Assembly (NCBI RefSeq): GCF_010119975.1
Contig: NZ_CP048222.1
Location: forward strand, 7,664,501-7,728,500
DNA: 64,000 nt
From: Rhodocytophaga rosea
Lineage (GTDB): Bacteria; Bacteroidota; Bacteroidia; Cytophagales; 172606-1
Direction of reading: 5' to 3'
Shown here: positions 36,117-46,700 of the stretch, one piece after another
How the letters are laid out: each line of letters opens with the position of its first letter
How positions within the stretch are numbered: position 1 is the first letter of the stretch
Notes under the pieces: generated by a model
Databases searched by the model: none
Told to the model about the DNA's origin: nothing
The model's input: only the letters and a program-made list of their open reading frames with translations
Translations under genes and position numbers: made by a program

Positions 36117-37811
36117 ATGAAGATTACTTTATTATTTTCCTTTCTAGCCTTGAGTTGGACAGGCTGGCATTCAGTAAGCTATAGCCAATCCTATAATGCA
36201 GGCGTAGGTTCCGGTTCTCAAGGATATAATAGTATACACCTTGGTGCTTATGCTGGCAGAGTCTCAACCGGGAGTGGCAATAACTTTGTAGGTTATCAAG
36301 CAGGATATTCTAACACTTATGCAAGTAGCAATATCTTTCTAGGCAATCAAACTGGCTATAATAATATTGGTGGTGATGATAACATCTTTATAGGCTCTTT
36401 GGCTGGCTACTCTAATTCTCATGGTGATAAAAACATTTTTATTGGTATAAGAGCTGGTATATTAAACACTACTGGATATTACAACAACTTTATTGGTGAC
36501 CAGGCAGGTTACTCTACCACTACTGGCTACGCCAACAACTTTATTGGTACTGATGCAGGCCTCAAAAATAGTACAGGTCACAATAATAGTATTATTGGCT
36601 TTAGGGCTGGGTATTATAACACTTCGGGTTACTATAATAGCTTTGTTGGCGCTTTGGCCGGCTTTAATAATAACACTGGATTTAACAATGTAATGTTAGG
36701 CTATAGGGCAGGTTATAGCAATACTGCTAGCAATAATACTTTTATTGGGAAGGAAGCCGGGTTTAAAACCACAACAGGTTCAGTAAATACTTTCATAGGG
36801 GGAGAAGCTGGTTATAACAATATAAGTGGTTCAAACAATGTGTTCGTGGGTAGACTAACAGCTCAAAACAATAATGCTGGTTTTGAAAATACTTTCCTTG
36901 GAAACTCGGCAGGATCAGTGAATACAATCGGCAATAAAAATACCTCTTTAGGTTATTTAGCAGGTCCTTCCATTAATAACTTAACGAATGCCACCGCAAT
37001 CGGCCACAGGGCTAGAGTGAATATATCTAATGCTTTAGTATTAGGTTCTATCAATGGAGTAAATGGCGCTACTGCCACTATACAAGTAGGGATAGGCACT
37101 GCTTCGCCTTCCTATTTGCTGCATGCCAATGGCACAGCTGCCAAACCTGGGGGCGGTAGCTGGACGGCGGCTTCCGATAAACGATTAAAACACCATATCA
37201 AAGACTTTACAGAAGGTTTAGCCACCTTAGAGAAGATCCGCCCGGTGACATTCCACTATAATGGCAAAGCAGGTTTGCCTACGGAGAAAGAATATGTAGG
37301 TGTGATTGCTCAAGAAATGCAACAAATCGCCCCTTATATGGTAGGGGAGTTCTCTTATCAAGATTCTACTGGTGCTGAGGAGAAATACTTAGATTACGAT
37401 GCTACAGCCCTTACTTATATATTAGTCAATGCTACAAAGGAGCAACAGCAACAAATACAATCATTACAGCAGCAAAATCAAGACCTTAAACAAGAGGTAG
37501 CCGCCCTGAAAGAGTTAATAGTAAAGCATATACCACAAGCAGGCAAGGAGAAGGCACGCTTAGGGCAAAACATTCCCAATCCCTATATGCAATCCACTTC
37601 TATTCCCTATCAACTACCCCTTACGGCTAAGAGTGCTTCTATCAAAGTATATTCTTCTTCGGGGCAAGAACTCAAAAGTTTTGACCTAACAGGTAGCACA
37701 CAAGGAATAATTACCCTTACAGGAGGCTTGTTTGCTGCCGGTACATATGTATATACACTTTTTGTAGATGGCATTAGCCTAGAAAGTAAAAAGCTTGTTT
37801 TAACTAAATAG
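36117..37811 (+). CDS. Secreted S74 tail-fibre-type repeat protein with T9SS sorting domain
   Basis: 564 residues. Signal peptide 1-24 (cleaved near SYSQ). Residues about 30-290 hold repeats of about 14 residues of the type NNFIGxxAGYxNTTG, which should form a beta-solenoid or trimeric fibre. Residues about 345-400 are the S74 intramolecular chaperone domain, starting SDKRLKHHIKDF and including YVGVIAQEMQQIAP. A coiled coil follows (QQQIQSLQQQNQDLKQEVAA). The last ~80 residues are a T9SS type A sorting domain (IPNPYMQSTSIPYQLP, ending SKKLVLTK). It would be exported by T9SS and displayed as a trimer. It is a paralogue of the partial gene at 1-684. Confidence 0.9.
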   Translation: MKITLLFSFLALSWTGWHSVSYSQSYNAGVGSGSQGYNSIHLGAYAGRVSTGSGNNFVGYQAGYSNTYASSNIFLGNQTGYNNIGGDDNIFIGSLAGYSNSHGDKNIFIGIRAGILNTTGYYNNFIGDQAGYSTTTGYANNFIGTDAGLKNSTGHNNSIIGFRAGYYNTSGYYNSFVGALAGFNNNTGFNNVMLGYRAGYSNTASNNTFIGKEAGFKTTTGSVNTFIGGEAGYNNISGSNNVFVGRLTAQNNNAGFENTFLGNSAGSVNTIGNKNTSLGYLAGPSINNLTNATAIGHRARVNISNALVLGSINGVNGATATIQVGIGTASPSYLLHANGTAAKPGGGSWTAASDKRLKHHIKDFTEGLATLEKIRPVTFHYNGKAGLPTEKEYVGVIAQEMQQIAPYMVGEFSYQDSTGAEEKYLDYDATALTYILVNATKEQQQQIQSLQQQNQDLKQEVAALKELIVKHIPQAGKEKARLGQNIPNPYMQSTSIPYQLPLTAKSASIKVYSSSGQELKSFDLTGSTQGIITLTGGLFAAGTYVYTLFVDGISLESKKLVLTK

Positions 37812-38462
37812 TACAAACCAAAACGGATGTGTAAAATTGACTATGGCTGAACATTTTACATATCCTTGTCAGGCCTCCAGTTTTTCGGACAGAAGCCAAG
37901 TAGAAAACATATGCAGATTATGGTTCGCAGCTTTTCTTATTAGTTACTTCAAAGGCAGGTGGCTGTTGCACAACGTACAGAAGGATAAAATAAAGGGCAA
38001 GTTCTTGCCCAAGAGGGAGGACTTGAGCTTTGGCTCTTGGATGGTTAAAGCAAGTAATTAGCTTTTGCAGATTATAGGCACAAGCGGCCATAAGCATCAT
38101 TTTGTGAGCGGCTTGTTTGCCTTTTGCATTGCTTCTTTTCATGCCATAATAGTTAAGTAAACTGCCAAAAACAGGTTCTACCGTGGCCATTCTGCGTCTT
38201 TTCATTCTCTTGCCTTCTTTGCTTTCTATGCGCTGCTGCATACGCTGATGATAGTGACGATAGACACTGAAAGTGAGGCTTTGTCGCCTTTTATTGCCAC
38301 AACATTGCTTTTTAAAAGCACACACTCCACATTCTTTTACTCTGGCATGGTAGTAATGAGTGGCAAAGCCATTTTCCATTCTAATACCATGATAGTAGAG
38401 CAGTTTTTCATTGCGGCATACATAGGCATTCTTTATAGCATCATACCTAAATCCTTCTCTTC

Positions 38463-38485
38463 ATTGACCCGATTCCGTGGTCAAT
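38463..38485 (-). repeat. Hairpin in IS1182 transposase, 23 nt
   Basis: On the coding strand: arms ATTGACC/GGTCAAT, one-base bulge A, inner CG/CG, loop GAAT. Shorter than the others but sharing the GACC...GGTC core and the one-sided bulge. It separates HPN from EGFRYD and shifts the frame. Confidence 0.55.
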
Positions 38486-38548
38486 TGGGATGATAACTAC
38501 CAGGTAAAGAAATGAAGCCTTTAATATGGCGTGCCTCTAAAGAAGCAT

Positions 38549-38578
38549 GGAGCCGATGCTCAGGCACGTAGCAGGTCC
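38549..38578 (-). repeat. Hairpin in IS1182 transposase, 30 nt, type A
   Basis: Coding-strand sequence begins GGACCTGC and ends GCATCGGCTCC. The inner stem pairs CGTGC with GCATCG (one bulged T), loop CTGA. It replaces one base between CAGAAT and ATGCTT (codons Q-N then Y-A). Very similar to 51160-51189 and 60929-60957. Confidence 0.8.
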
Positions 38579-39138
38579 ATTCTGGCCTGAGCCAAAGCCT
38601 CCATCGGCTAGTAAATATTGGATCGGTAGCCCGTAGTGATTTAGTGTATATGATAGCTTGTCTACAATAGGTAGTAGATGTTTAGAATCACGTTCATCGG
38701 CCAAATTTGCCTCTATATGCGTAATTACATGTTTATAGGAATCTACAGCCATGCTAGACAGATAATATAGGCGAGAGGGCTTACCAGGCTTTTGATTGAT
38801 ACGTGCATCATTGTCTGTCAGACTTTGATGAGTCGTGTTGTTTCTTCCTTTCTTTGTAGGCTTTGCTATTTTCTCCATAGCAGTGAAGGGAGGTTTTAAC
38901 TCTGAAAGATCAGCAGTGTCAATTTGTTTAGCCTCTCCCTTGAGTAACTGCCATGCTAGTATAGCTTTTCGCTTAAAGGTATCTAATGAGGCATTTGCCT
39001 CAACAAAAGCAGCGTCTACTACCTGTGTATGCCCACTAACTATCCCTGCTTCTACACACTTAGAGAGTATCCTCTGAAAACAAGCTTCAAACACACTACT
39101 TGGTAATCGCTTCCGTGTACGGGATAAAGTACTGTGAC

Positions 39139-39168
39139 GGACCTAAGATGAAATCTTATTTCAGGTCC
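39139..39168 (+). repeat. Hairpin in IS1182 transposase, 30 nt, type B
   Basis: Plus strand: outer arms GGACCT/AGGTCC, bulge AAGAT, inner arms GAAAT/ATTTC, loop CTT. It lies between the TTACCT and GTCACAG coding blocks of the minus-strand transposase, antisense to it. Confidence 0.8.
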
Positions 39169-39524
39169 AGGTAAACGCTCCCCAAGCCGATAATCTAGGA
39201 AATAAAGAATATCTAGTCGCATTTGACTCTTTTTGATAAGAGCCCGCTCGGAACACAAGTTTTCAAAATGGGCCACCAATTGTAACTTGAAAAATACGAC
39301 TGGATCTATTGACTTTTGCCCACACTTGCCATAATAAGGGGCTACCGCTTTGTGTAAGAAGGTCAAGTCTAACAACGGCTTTAAACGTCGGTAGAAATTA
39401 TTTTTTGGAACATAGTCCTCTATGGCCTGTGAAAGGCAATCCTTGATAAATTTTCTTTTGCCTACCATTCATGAATTTACACTTCATAAGCCAAAATTAA
39501 AAGTTAAGGATGTGCAACAGCCAC

Positions 39525-39630
39525 GCCCCTTTGTTGAAACTTCATATATGAGCAAGAGAATAAAAAGACTTTCTCTACTCTTATGCGGCAAACAAACATT
39601 TATCTAAAATAATTTTTTTTTAATCTATAT
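39525..39630. repeat. Dispersed repeat TTGAAAC..CATATATG..GAGA
   Basis: TTTGTTGAAACTTCATATAT followed by GAGCAAGAGAATAAAAAG. Related copies are at 28343-28380 and 48011-48049. No gene here. Confidence 0.45.
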
Positions 39631-40680
39631 CTATAGAAGACCTTTGGTATGGTTGAAGGTATGGATGACTTGGTTGATTTCGTATTTGATTCTTTCCTTT
39701 ATCCAATTTTGTTGTTCAACAGATAAGTCATCCAACAAGTAATGGTTGTTTTCATTGAAATCACTCAGCGTATCTTTCAAAAACTCAGTTCGAATCTCCG
39801 CCATCCTTTTGTGATTGCTTAGCTCCATAGGACCGATTTTGGAAATAGCGCTGTGCAAGCGATTGGACGTTACATAATTTCGTAATTCCTCTACTAGAAA
39901 AGATAACTCTTCGGCTTTCGAGGCCACGTTGGGGAGGTAAGTCCACTTCTGTGCCTGGTGATATTTGTTTTCTTCCTCAAATTCAGCATTTTTTATTTTT
40001 ACAATAGGCCTTGGTGAAATGCTGTGGTTCCCTAATAGCCCGAAGGGCTTGATGACCACTCCTTCAATCAAATTGTCTTTCAACTCAGGCAGGTGCAACG
40101 CCCTGGGAATGGTGGAATTCATCCTTGTATTAAAATTGAAAGCTTCCCCGAATTTTCCAATAAATAGGGCTTTGGCATGAAATATTTTATGTTTCTCCAG
40201 AAAGGAAAGAGTTGTTTTGTAATCCAGGTAGTATTTAGAATCCGCACCGGTTGTTTCAATAGCAAGATCGAAAGCACAAAATTCGATGAAGGGGGCATAA
40301 TATACACCTGTTTGAATAGCCTCAACGTTTGGGTCGGGTATTACATCAGGATGAGGATATTTTCCTCCGAAAAGCTCACCATAGAGAATGTATCGGTTGC
40401 CTTTTATGGTAGTACTGACCTCTTCAAATAGGGAAAGGACTTGGTCTTCAATCCGGCTCACCACAGATTGGAAGCCAAAGAAGTCATCCTGCCAGGATAA
40501 AGGTGCTTTTCTTTTTGCATAAGTCAGCTTTCCTTGCTCATAAACGAAACTGAAGTTTGCCCCATGCACTTTTTCAGTCACTACCCAAAGCAGCTTTTCC
40601 AAGCGGGCAAAATCGATCTCATCCAGCTCCAGCTTTTTTAAACTGTTGGGCATTTTTTCGTATTCAGAAAATTCGCGCAT
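39631..40680 (-). CDS. RNA ligase of the T4 Rnl2 type
   Basis: 349 residues. Nucleotidyltransferase motifs in order: motif I EKVHGANF with the adenylated Lys at residue 37; motif III YGELFGG at 100-106; motif IIIa FCAFDL at 134-139; motif IV EGVVIKP at 206-212; motif V VKIK at 227-230. The spacing and KxHGxN signature point to Rnl2/editing-ligase-like enzymes, which seal 3'-OH/5'-PO4 breaks in RNA with ATP. Residues 240-349 form a helical C-terminal domain as in T4 Rnl2 (334 residues). It stands alone with no kinase/phosphatase or RtcB partner, 107 bp from the IS1182 end. The physiological substrate is unknown. Confidence 0.88.
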   Translation of the reverse strand: MREFSEYEKMPNSLKKLELDEIDFARLEKLLWVVTEKVHGANFSFVYEQGKLTYAKRKAPLSWQDDFFGFQSVVSRIEDQVLSLFEEVSTTIKGNRYILYGELFGGKYPHPDVIPDPNVEAIQTGVYYAPFIEFCAFDLAIETTGADSKYYLDYKTTLSFLEKHKIFHAKALFIGKFGEAFNFNTRMNSTIPRALHLPELKDNLIEGVVIKPFGLLGNHSISPRPIVKIKNAEFEEENKYHQAQKWTYLPNVASKAEELSFLVEELRNYVTSNRLHSAISKIGPMELSNHKRMAEIRTEFLKDTLSDFNENNHYLLDDLSVEQQNWIKERIKYEINQVIHTFNHTKGLL

Positions 40681-40839
40681 TTTTTTTGATTTCCCTCGAA
40701 AAAGGCAACACTAAGGTAAGAGTTGTTTTAAGATAACACCTAGATGCATAATAAAACTTATAGAGAAGTTACAAATTCTACCCGTTTTTTGAAACAGTAG
40801 TAACCTTTATTCTATATATGGCTTATCATAGAGTTCATT
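40681..40839. other. Short intergenic gap
   Basis: Holds the promoter side of the RNA ligase gene and the 3' side of the DUF5519-like gene transcript. No distinct signal was recognised. Confidence 0.3.
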
Positions 40840-41673
40840 CTATTTAGCATTAGTGGGCCTTTTTTCCTGAAGGGAAGAATAGTGGATAGCTGCCTGTAAA
40901 ATCTGTTTGACCACCGCTAATTCCCCTTCTGTCCTTGGCGAATACACCATCAGGTAGGTAGCAGGCAAGGCTGCATTCTCTTTATATACCTGCCCGGCTA
41001 GCCCATGCAATTCCCCCCAACCTTGTGCCAACACCTCCTTGGTATCAGAGGGACTCAAGGAGAAATGCATCGACCCATCACTTGGGTGCATATGTCCCAC
41101 TTCGCCATGGGTAGTGAGCACTACACTCTGATTGCTCTTTGTGCTATCATTTAAAAAAACAGCTTCATTATGCTTTTCAAAGTAGCTCTTCTGGAAATGA
41201 ACCACCCCTTTGTTTTGACCTACTATTTGCTCGAAAACAGTTTTTTGCTTCTGCCGAATCAAATCGCTGTTATGCTGATCCATCTGCCGGTGTGGGATGG
41301 CAAATGGAGCAATTGTCGGTCTCTTGCCATTGCGCTTGGGTAGATTCTTAAGCGTCTGTACATCCCCAGACTTACCCATCTTGGAGGTAAGGTGGGATAT
41401 ATCCAGTGGATCTCTGAGTTTCTTATTCAGGTTTTGCAAGGTACGGAAGCCCTCCACAGTGTGTGGCAAGCCACCTACACCTAAAGCCACCCAGTTTTGA
41501 AATTCCTTGTATTCCTCCTCTGTGAGTTGTGATTGGATATAGGAAAGATCAACTCCTTTTTGCTCTGTATTTGCTAGTTTGCCTTTTGAGTTAGTCTTTT
41601 GTGCCTGTAGTGTTGAATAGGGCAGCGCAAATAAAGTAAGGGAAATAAGGAAGGTAGGGCTTAGCAGTTTCAT
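40840..41673 (-). CDS. Secreted DUF5519 (luciferase-like domain) protein
   Basis: 277 residues. Signal peptide 1-24 (ends LQAQ). The middle (residues 45-150) is unassigned. The C-terminal ~85 residues match the DUF5519 pattern: GEVGHMHPSDGSMHFSLSPS, GWGELHGLAG, then ATYLMVYSPRTEGELAVVKQ. The conserved His and Asp/Ser suggest a binding or catalytic site, but the family's activity is not established. Probably periplasmic. Monocistronic. Confidence 0.7.
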   Translation of the reverse strand: MKLLSPTFLISLTLFALPYSTLQAQKTNSKGKLANTEQKGVDLSYIQSQLTEEEYKEFQNWVALGVGGLPHTVEGFRTLQNLNKKLRDPLDISHLTSKMGKSGDVQTLKNLPKRNGKRPTIAPFAIPHRQMDQHNSDLIRQKQKTVFEQIVGQNKGVVHFQKSYFEKHNEAVFLNDSTKSNQSVVLTTHGEVGHMHPSDGSMHFSLSPSDTKEVLAQGWGELHGLAGQVYKENAALPATYLMVYSPRTEGELAVVKQILQAAIHYSSLQEKRPTNAK

Positions 41674-41776
41674 AGTTCTTGTTTTTTTAGAATATCAAAG
41701 ATATGACTACCACTGCTATCTACGGTAATACTTTTCAGGGGAATGCTTATGCTTTTTACGGGTTTACAGGCAGTTA

Positions 41777-42686
41777 TCAGCTAATATGCCTGCGAAACTC
41801 TACTGGTGTAAGTCCTGTATGTTTTTAAAAAAGCGGTTGAAATAAGGTATATTCTCAAAGCCTAGCCGGTAAGCAATCTCGGCTACTTGATCATTGGTAT
41901 GCAACAGATAACTTTTTATCTCAAGTATCATTTTACGCTGTAAATGGGCAGAAGCGGGTTGTCCGGTAAGGCTTTTGATAATTTCATTAAGGTAATTTGG
42001 GCTTATTCCTAAAGATTGGGCTAAGATGGAGACAGAAGGATTACCCTTTGCTCTCCTTGGGCTAGTTGTCCAAAATAGTCTTCAGTAGCTTTCCGGAAGC
42101 GGTTAAACCAGGCTTGGTTTGATTTGCTCTCAGAAGGTTGGGCACCCATTTTCTGCACATACAGCCGCCGAATGGTATGCAGGTACAGGGCTAGTAGCTT
42201 TTCAATCATGCTAAGCTTATCAGAGAGATCCGAATACATTTCTTTAATCATTTCTTGGGCTTGCCCTCTGAGTTGCCAAGCCTCCCTTTGATCTAAATTT
42301 AGAATAAGATCTCCTTCAAAAGTAAAATAAGGATAATCTTGGTTAAAACCTGAATGGGTAGTATCCAAGTGGGCAAATGCTTGCGAAAAATAGATGACTG
42401 TCCCATACAAGCGACCTTCGCGCTCCCAGGACTCCAGTTTTCCCGGATAACTAAAACTCAAACAAGACCCTTCTACCGAAACTCTTTTCTCATGAGTGGT
42501 ATAGGTTAATACAGCGTCAGTGAATTGAATCACGCGAAAAAAATCAGATCGGTACAAAGGCATTGCCATCAGTTTGGTGTCAGGTTGGTCCTCTAGGCGC
42601 ATACACATAATTTCAGGATGTAGCGGCTGGCCAAGGCGATAAGCCTGAAAAAAGTCGCTGATGCTCAGAAGAGGGATGTGTGACAT
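41777..42686 (-). pseudogene. AraC-family regulator gene with two single-base deletions
   Basis: The N-terminal 200 residues (HIPLLSISDFFQAYRLGQPL and on) are intact. At the CAAAGGG run (T run 42047-42049 on the plus strand) one base is missing; restoring it yields KGNPSVSILAQSLGISPNYL, a normal first helix-turn-helix. The second helix-turn-helix (DQVAEIAYRLGFENIPYFNR) is broken again at the A run complementary to 41822-41826; restoring one A gives KKHTGLTPVEFRR and a stop at 41777. The gene is either newly inactivated or affected by homopolymer errors in the assembly. Confidence 0.8.
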
Positions 42687-43446
42687 AAACTTTGCCTAAA
42701 AATTTGCACTAGCACAACACAGGAACAGACACTAGGATCAGTCACAAATATTTTTCTCAACCAAGATACACTAGCAAGAGTTGTCTATCAAGTTTGGGGT
42801 GGCTGTTTATCGTAGACCTTATTTGAAAAATAGATCTTGACTTCTATCCTCATATGTAATATAAATAAATCAATTTTAAATCAAGTTATTAGATTTATAC
42901 CCCAACCGTTGAGAGAAATCATTAGCCGTAGTACAATTCCATTGCAAACTTAGATTGATAAAAAAAGGAATCAACAACAGGCAAGATGGGTGAAGTTTTT
43001 CTACTATTTAACTGTAAAAATGAGTATAGGTAAAGTCAGTTAATACGTTCGCTAAATTTATTTAGAAGTCCATATATGTAAACATAAAGTGGGACTGGCT
43101 CAAGTTAAGGAGTTAACACAAAGGGGGAATTGGTATTACTTCCTCTATTTTTCATTTTACTATTCAGCTACAATCCCACTGTTAAAAGCAATAAAAAATA
43201 ATTTCTCTTCTAGCTGTGACTTTTCTATAGATGCTACATTATAGGAGTCAATTATAGGTATCTATTATAATGGGGCAATAAAAATATATTTTAGCTTATA
43301 GTGTCTAGTAAATGCCAATCAGAATAAGGCCTTACTCAAAAATGTACTGGTGGAAATAAACTAAATTTTGTAAGTTCCTTGGGTGTGATTACCAGTACTA
43401 CCCTTTTCATTTTATTTCATTTAGATTTTAAGCAAGTGATACTGTA
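42687..43446. other. Long intergenic region
   Basis: About 760 bp of A/T-rich DNA without a gene. One decayed palindrome copy at 43111-43150 (GAGTTAACACAAAGGGGGAA). Possible remote control region of the T9SS gene downstream. Confidence 0.4.
43111..43150. repeat. Dispersed palindrome copy, decayed
   Basis: GAGTTAACACAAAGGGGGAA then TTGGTATTACTTCCTC: arms still recognisable, centre altered. Confidence 0.45.
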
Positions 43447-43474
43447 GTGTTAAAGATTGATATACCTGTGTTAA
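43447..43474. promoter_or_regulatory. Candidate regulator site: GTGTTAA repeated at 21 bp
   Basis: GTGTTAA at 43447 and 43468, spaced 21 bp. The first copy sits in a longer match, TAGTGTTAAAGATTG, that is identical at 56668-56682 upstream of the lyase gene, where the second box (GTATTAA) is also 21 bp away. Two-turn direct repeats fit an AraC-type output domain such as that of the hybrid regulator at 52313-56485. It lies 284 bp before the T9SS gene start. Confidence 0.45.
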
Positions 43475-43757
43475 GGAAAATAAATGCCCTTTTAATAGCT
43501 TTGAGATAACACATTTAAACTTGCTTAAGCTAATAGATAAACTTATATACATGTAACTTTTTGCTCTTAATAGGTAACTTTCGCCTATTGAAATATAATT
43601 AAAATATTGCCTCAGGTAAAATAATGTAACTTTTATTTTATATATTGTTTAGCAGAATCGCCTCTCTGTTTATGTAAGTTTTCAACCCATCTGTACACTT
43701 TTTTTTAACCCTTTCAGTAACAGTATTTTAAAGTTCAACCTTCTACAACACCTTTTT

Positions 43758-46700
43758 ATGAACCAAGTTTTATTTTCTTTGTGGCCCCTAAAAGCCCATT
43801 TATCAAGCTATGCTTATTTTACAACCACCTTCAAAAACATAATAAGTCATTATCTATCTTCAACATTCTTAATAAGTTTATTCTTCCTGCTTGTTATTAA
43901 CTTTTCATTCCTTTCAGCTCAGGGGCAACCCATTCCATTTAGTTCTTATGCCAATTTGACCAATATCAATGGAACCCTTTATTTTACTGCTCAAAATGCG
44001 CAGGGGCAACCTTGCCTTTGGAAAAGTAATGGAACCACGGAAAGCACCGTATTGATCAAAGCCATTGAGGCTAAAAATCTAACCCTGTTCAAAGGGAGTG
44101 TCTATTTCTCAGCCAACGAAAATTACACTACAGGCTATGAGATCTGGAAAACAGATGGCACACCGGCCGGTACAGTGAAGGTATTAAATGTACCCTGGCA
44201 ACCCCTGGAGGATATATTTGGCTATGGAATCTCAAGAGCTAAAATTGTACTGAAAGCTACTGATAACCTACTATATTTTACTGCTAATAATGATTTTCTA
44301 AAGTTTGAATTGTGGCGTACTGATGGCACAAGCACGGGTGCATTCAAACTAAAGGATGTAGAACTGTATTTTGACAGAACCATACTACGGGTGGATGCTG
44401 ACTTTATCAGTGAGGGCAATACGTTGTATTTCTCTGCTGTATATGGTGTGTTTAAAACAGATGGCAGCCTTTCGGGTACTACAACGCTATTCCCCAATCA
44501 AGATCCTTATAAACATGTAAAACTACATACGATTATAAATGGTACTATTTATTTAAGCAGATGGGATGAAGAAACGGATAAAAAGGGATATAACGTATAT
44601 AAAAAAGATATAGCATTAGCCACTGTAGTACCGGTAGCCCGCTTATTTGCTGAAAATATTGACTAGGTTGTAGTTTCTGAATCAACTTTGTATATGGATA
44701 TCTCTGAAGATAGAAATTATGAAGCTACAGGCTTATGGAAACAGGGGCTTAACAGCGATCCTAATCAATCTCTACAACTTTTTCAGGGGCCAATCAGTGG
44801 TTTATCCAAATTAGGAAACAGCATATATTTTCTTGGACAATATTTTTCTAATGAAGGCCTTGGATTATATAAACTTAATGATGCTGGCACAACACCTATC
44901 CTTGTTAAAGAAGGGGTGTATTCTCAAGAAAATGAAACTGTTGCTTCAGGGAATATTTTCTATTTTATCTCTGGCGATGATACGTACGGCACAGAGCTTT
45001 GGAGGAGTGATGGTACTACAGGCGGTACATTCCTTTTAAAAGACATTTTCCCAGGAGGTGGCAGCAGTTATCCTCAACATTTAGTCAATATCAATGGCAC
45101 GCTCTATTTTACTGCAACCGATGACAGTGAGACAAAACTATGGAAAACCAATGGTACTACGGCCGCTACCGTTGCTTTCAATTTCACTCCTATTGTTGTA
45201 AAGCCTGATCTTACTGCTGCCCCTGGTAAACAATGGGATAAAACCTTTGGAGGAATAGGTCAAGGTTTAGGAGATACACGAGAAGATGCGAGAATAACAA
45301 TCCATACTTCAGATGGAGGATATTTAGTATGTGGCACCTCGGCATCAAAGGTTGGTGCCGATAAGACAGCTGCATCTAAAGGTGATTATGATTATTGGAT
45401 AGTAAAAATAAGCGCCAATGGAAGCAAATTATGGGATAAAACCTTTGGGGGCACAGATGCCGATATTTTAACCAGTGCCATTGGTACTACAGACGGAGGC
45501 TTTTTATTGGTTGGATACTCCAGATCAGGTATTTCAGGCGATAAGACACAGGCAACCCAAGATTTTTTTTATAATTACTGGGTAATAAAGATAAGCGCTA
45601 ATGGCAGTAAACTCTGGGATAAAACCTTTGCGGGAAATTGGATTGATATGGCAACAACTGTAATTGCAACGGCGGATGGTGGCTTTTTAATTGGAGGATA
45701 TTCTGACTCTGGTGCCGTTTATGACAAAACAGAATATAATAGGGGCTTTTCTGATTACTGGGTGATAAAGATAAGCGCCAATGGTAGTAAACTCTGGGAT
45801 AAAACCTTTGGGGCCCAGGGCAGGATAACCTTACCAAGATGATTCAAACAAGTGATGGAGGGTATTTGCTGGCAGGCACTTCTTCATCGGGCATTGGTGG
45901 AGACAAAACCCAAGCCTCCGGAGGGCTTGATGACTATTGGATTGTAAAGATCAACAAAGATGGTTTAAAACAATCCGATAGAGCTTTTAGTGGCGCTAAC
46001 AATTCTTCCAGCGGTCAAGGGTATGATCTGTTAACAGATGTAATTGCAACAAGCGATGGTGGCTATTTATTGGGAGGCCATTCTAACTCTTTGATTGGCG
46101 GCAATAAATCGGCCCCTTTTTTGGGCGCAGATGATTTCTGGGTGATAAAATTGGATAATACGCTCAACAAACAATGGGACAAAACCTATGGAGGAAAAGG
46201 TGAAGATGTGTTAACTTCACTGATTAACATGCCAGATGGATATATACTAGGAGGATATTCTGCTTCCAAGACTGGAGGGGATAAAACAGAAGATAATAAA
46301 GGGGACACAGATTATTGGCTGATAAAGGTAGATCAGGCAGGAAACAAGCAATGGAATAAAATTTTCGGCGGTACTGGCCGGGAGGAATTATATAGTGTTA
46401 TTCAAACAACAGATAAAGGCTTTTTGTTAACAGGCAACTCTGCTTCAGGTATATCAGGAGATAAAACAGAGCCCAATAGAAGTCCTTCCTCTGGCAGCAC
46501 TGATTATTGGATTGTAAGAACCTTTACAGAAATATCCCCTATTATATGCTCAGCCACAGGCAGTATCTTGCAGGAAAAGTGGCTCAATGTAACAGGCAGT
46601 TCGGTGAGTGCCATTCCTGTTACTACTTCACCTAGTTCTTCCTCAGAGCTTACTTCTTTTGAAACCCCTTCTAATCAAGGTGACAACTATGGCGAGCGAA

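Larger units (their letters stand above)
37918..39468 (-). pseudogene. IS1182-type transposase broken by three hairpin insertions
   Basis: Starts at 39468 with KRKFIKDCLSQAIEDYVPKN and contains YGKCGQKSIDPVVFFKLQLV, HSTLSRTRKRLP, SGHTQVVDAAFVEANASLD and the zinc-cluster-like end ECGVCAFKKQC, all typical of IS1182. The frame is broken in exactly three places (39139-39168, 38549-38578, 38463-38485). Each break is a short hairpin; skipping them reconnects RLP to HSTLSR, GSGQN to ASLEARHIKGF, and HPN to EGFRYD. Between hairpins the frame is fully open. The stop at 37918 lies 41 bp outside the inverted repeat, so the C-terminus is completed by flanking DNA. Confidence 0.85.
37959..39524 (-). mobile_element. 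IS1182-family element
   Basis: Perfect 14-bp terminal inverted repeats GTGGCTGTTGCACA (37959-37972) and its complement (39511-39524) bound 1566 bp. No clear target duplication was found. The right flank continues as CCCCTTTGTTGAAAC, a dispersed repeat also at 28343 and 48011. Confidence 0.7.

Noticed and set aside
36230-36960. Regularly spaced repeats that might suggest a CRISPR array
   Set aside because: Units are about 42 bp, degenerate, in frame and encode the NxFIGxxAG protein repeat; there are no unique spacers or cas genes.
45225-46390. Tandem DNA repeats in the T9SS gene
   Set aside because: They are coding repeats of the TFGG propeller-like region rather than a separate repeat element.
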